Assembly (NCBI GenBank): GCA_036517855.1
Contig: DATDSR010000053.1
Span: 1 to 21,418 of the forward strand
Direction: 5' to 3'
DNA length: 21,418 bases
Origin: DATDSR01 sp036517855
Lineage (GTDB): Bacteria; Patescibacteriota; Minisyncoccia; Phycocordibacterales; DATDSR01
Of the stretch, positions 20,509-21,418 are shown in pieces. Position 1 is the stretch's first letter, and each line of letters begins with the position of its first letter. Both the position numbers and the translations under genes were made by a program. A model generated the notes under the pieces. It had not been told where the DNA came from. It saw only the letters and a program-made list of their open reading frames with translations, and did not search any database.

Positions 20509-20805
20509 ATGAATTCTACCCTTGATCTACAATCAATTAAGTCACTTGCCCAGCCGGTATTTATGGCGCACGATGTTTCGTATGCCGGGTTGTTCGGTTC
20601 TTACTCGAAGGGGAGTGCCGGGCCAGAAAGTGATGTGGACATACTGGTTCGCTTTAATGAACAGAAAAGTCTTTTGGACATTATCTCGCTAGAACAGGAT
20701 TTAGAGCAGGTTTTTGATCGCGAGGTTGATGTTTTGACAGAAGGTGCTGTGAGTCCATATTTACGTGATAGTATCTATGCCTCCTTACGGCCAATCTATG
20801 GATGA
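20509..20805 (+). CDS. mntA: MntA-type minimal nucleotidyltransferase antitoxin
   Basis: A 98-residue MNT-domain protein. The nucleotidyltransferase signature is intact: G30-S31 and D42-x-D44 in GLFGSYSKGSAGPESDVDIL, with a third acidic residue in REVDVLTE. MntA antitoxins inactivate HEPN toxins by attaching AMP groups to a tyrosine near the active site. ATG 20509 is preferred over the longer frame from 20434, since the promoter-like TATACT lies between them. Its stop overlaps the start of the next gene by eight bases, as is typical of MNT-HEPN pairs. It starts 78 bases after the RT stop and has its own promoter. Confidence 0.9.
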   Translation: MNSTLDLQSIKSLAQPVFMAHDVSYAGLFGSYSKGSAGPESDVDILVRFNEQKSLLDIISLEQDLEQVFDREVDVLTEGAVSPYLRDSIYASLRPIYG

Positions 20806-21133
20806 CAAGGCTTACCTACAACACATTGCCGAGGCGGTTTTGAAGATTGATAAGTATACAAAGAACGCAACAGAGACAACTTTTGTTCAGGATGAAATGA
20901 TGCGGGATGCCGTTGTCAGAGAGTTTGAAATAATTGGTGAGGCTAGTCGGCGGTTATCAGATTTGTCTCGCCGCAAAACAGAGGAGATACCTTGGAGCCA
21001 AGTAATCGCAATGCGTAATAAACTTTCCCATGAATATTTCGGGGTTGATTTTAAGGCTGTGTGGGCTGTGGTTCAAAGAGATTTGTCGCCACTTTCGAGA
21101 GCGGTTACAAAACTACTTTCAGAAATGGATTAG
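20798..21133 (+). CDS. hepT: HepT-type HEPN ribonuclease toxin
   Basis: A 111-residue HEPN-domain protein (DUF86/HepT family). The catalytic R-x4-H motif is intact as R73-N-K-L-S-H78, followed by Y80 in HEYF, the R-x4-H-x-Y arrangement in which the Tyr is the AMPylation target of MntA. Upstream, MMRDAVVREFEIIGEASRRLSD (about 34-55) is the characteristic second helix. HEPN toxins of this type cut RNA, in some cases tRNA ends. The start ATG 20798 (MDDKAYLQH) is the usual family start; the frame extends 11 codons upstream. With mntA it forms a type VII-like toxin-antitoxin pair. Confidence 0.9.
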   Translation: MDDKAYLQHIAEAVLKIDKYTKNATETTFVQDEMMRDAVVREFEIIGEASRRLSDLSRRKTEEIPWSQVIAMRNKLSHEYFGVDFKAVWAVVQRDLSPLSRAVTKLLSEMD

Positions 21134-21142
21134 CTGGAATGA

Positions 21143-21151
21143 TGTTATAAT
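21143..21151 (+). promoter_or_regulatory. Extended -10 promoter for the truncated gene
   Basis: TGT followed by a perfect TATAAT (21146-21151), ten bases before ATG 21162. It has no good -35, as is usual for extended -10 promoters. Its presence argues that the downstream fusion frame is expressed as its own gene. Confidence 0.6.
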
Positions 21152-21161
21152 AACCCCGCCC

Positions 21162-21418
21162 ATGCCCCACTCCAAAGACACACCCCCAAGCACATTCAAT
21201 CCCACCATCCCCGAGTTAAACGCCATGATCAAGAGTGGGGAAGTGGTGGTACTACCACATCAACAATCGGTCCATGCCCCTTCCCCCGAACGCCCGAGCC
21301 TCACCTTCACTGCCCAATACCGCTACCAAGACCAGCAAGGCAAGCAAATTGAAGAGGAGGCAGAATTTAACCTCGACCGCTCGCTCGCCAAGTGGCAAGC
21401 CTTCTACACTAAGCACAA
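21162..21418 (+). CDS. Partial gene: second putative DGR target protein (5' end only)
   Basis: The frame starts MPHSKDTPPSTFNPTIPELN and continues open to the window edge (85 codons). The first 40 residues are unrelated to the AAA+ protein and contain no recognised motif. From base 21281 the sequence equals 18010-18147 exactly, in the same reading frame, encoding the segment that precedes the lectin-like variable domain in the AAA+ gene. If the rest of that module follows off the window, this is a small second variable protein without the ATPase domain. An extended -10 promoter lies just upstream. Alternatively the join is an assembly artefact at a contig end. Confidence 0.6.
   Translation, partial: MPHSKDTPPSTFNPTIPELNAMIKSGEVVVLPHQQSVHAPSPERPSLTFTAQYRYQDQQGKQIEEEAEFNLDRSLAKWQAFYTKH
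21281..21418 (+). repeat. 138-base direct repeat, copy 2 (window edge)
   Basis: Exact copy of 18010-18147, running to the last base of the window, so its true length is unknown. The bases just before the two copies (21280 C, 18009 T) differ, which marks the left junction. Confidence 0.97.

Overview
The window looks like a contig from an uncultivated Patescibacteria (Candidate Phyla Radiation) bacterium, probably Parcubacteria-like. This is an inference. It rests on compact genes, a plain infC-rpmI-rplT cluster, several -10 boxes placed so that transcripts would start at the initiation codon, TGA used as a normal stop, many small orphan proteins, and a diversity-generating retroelement (DGR), a class of element known to be common in that radiation.

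Layout. The first 130 bases are the 3' end of an insertion-sequence transposase. Bases 161-7595 are mostly housekeeping or core-like: a beta-CASP metallo-beta-lactamase RNase, a GNAT acetyltransferase, a four-helix-bundle protein, a SLOG/LOG-like protein and exonuclease III. Facing them are infC-rpmI-rplT and a YjjX-type NTPase, followed by smpB, mltG and a small Tic20-like membrane protein. Bases 7600-11610 are accessory and almost all on the minus strand: a 59-residue zinc-ribbon protein missed by length filters, a small membrane protein, orphan genes, an AbiEi/AbiEii toxin-antitoxin pair and a GIY-YIG protein. A minus-strand tmRNA gene (11762-12150) follows, preceded by about 300 bases of hairpin-rich leader under a near-consensus promoter. 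smpB and tmRNA, the two parts of trans-translation, are therefore both present.

The main point of interest is 12512-21418. A TVP38/VTT-type membrane protein is followed by a 927-residue transglutaminase-VWA protein and a 918-residue MoxR-like AAA+ ATPase. The C-terminus of the ATPase is a C-type-lectin-like DGR variable domain. Its variable repeat (VR, 18615-18727) aligns without gaps to a template repeat (TR, 18994-19106). All 12 differences fall at TR adenines (12 of 22), and none at the other 91 positions, which is the signature of adenine-directed mutagenic retrohoming. Between VR and TR lie three successive strong RNA hairpins. After the TR come an Avd-like accessory gene in inverted orientation and a DGR reverse transcriptase, whose start codons overlap head to head. 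Downstream is an MntA/HepT (MNT-HEPN) toxin-antitoxin pair.

At the right edge a new gene starts with its own extended -10 promoter. After 40 unrelated codons it runs in frame into 138 bases identical to the part of the AAA+ gene upstream of its variable domain. The simplest reading is a second DGR target cut off by the contig end, though an assembly artefact must be excluded. Overall this is a DGR-diversified MoxR/VWA/transglutaminase system, plausibly for recognition or conflict at the cell surface, flanked by toxin-antitoxin modules.
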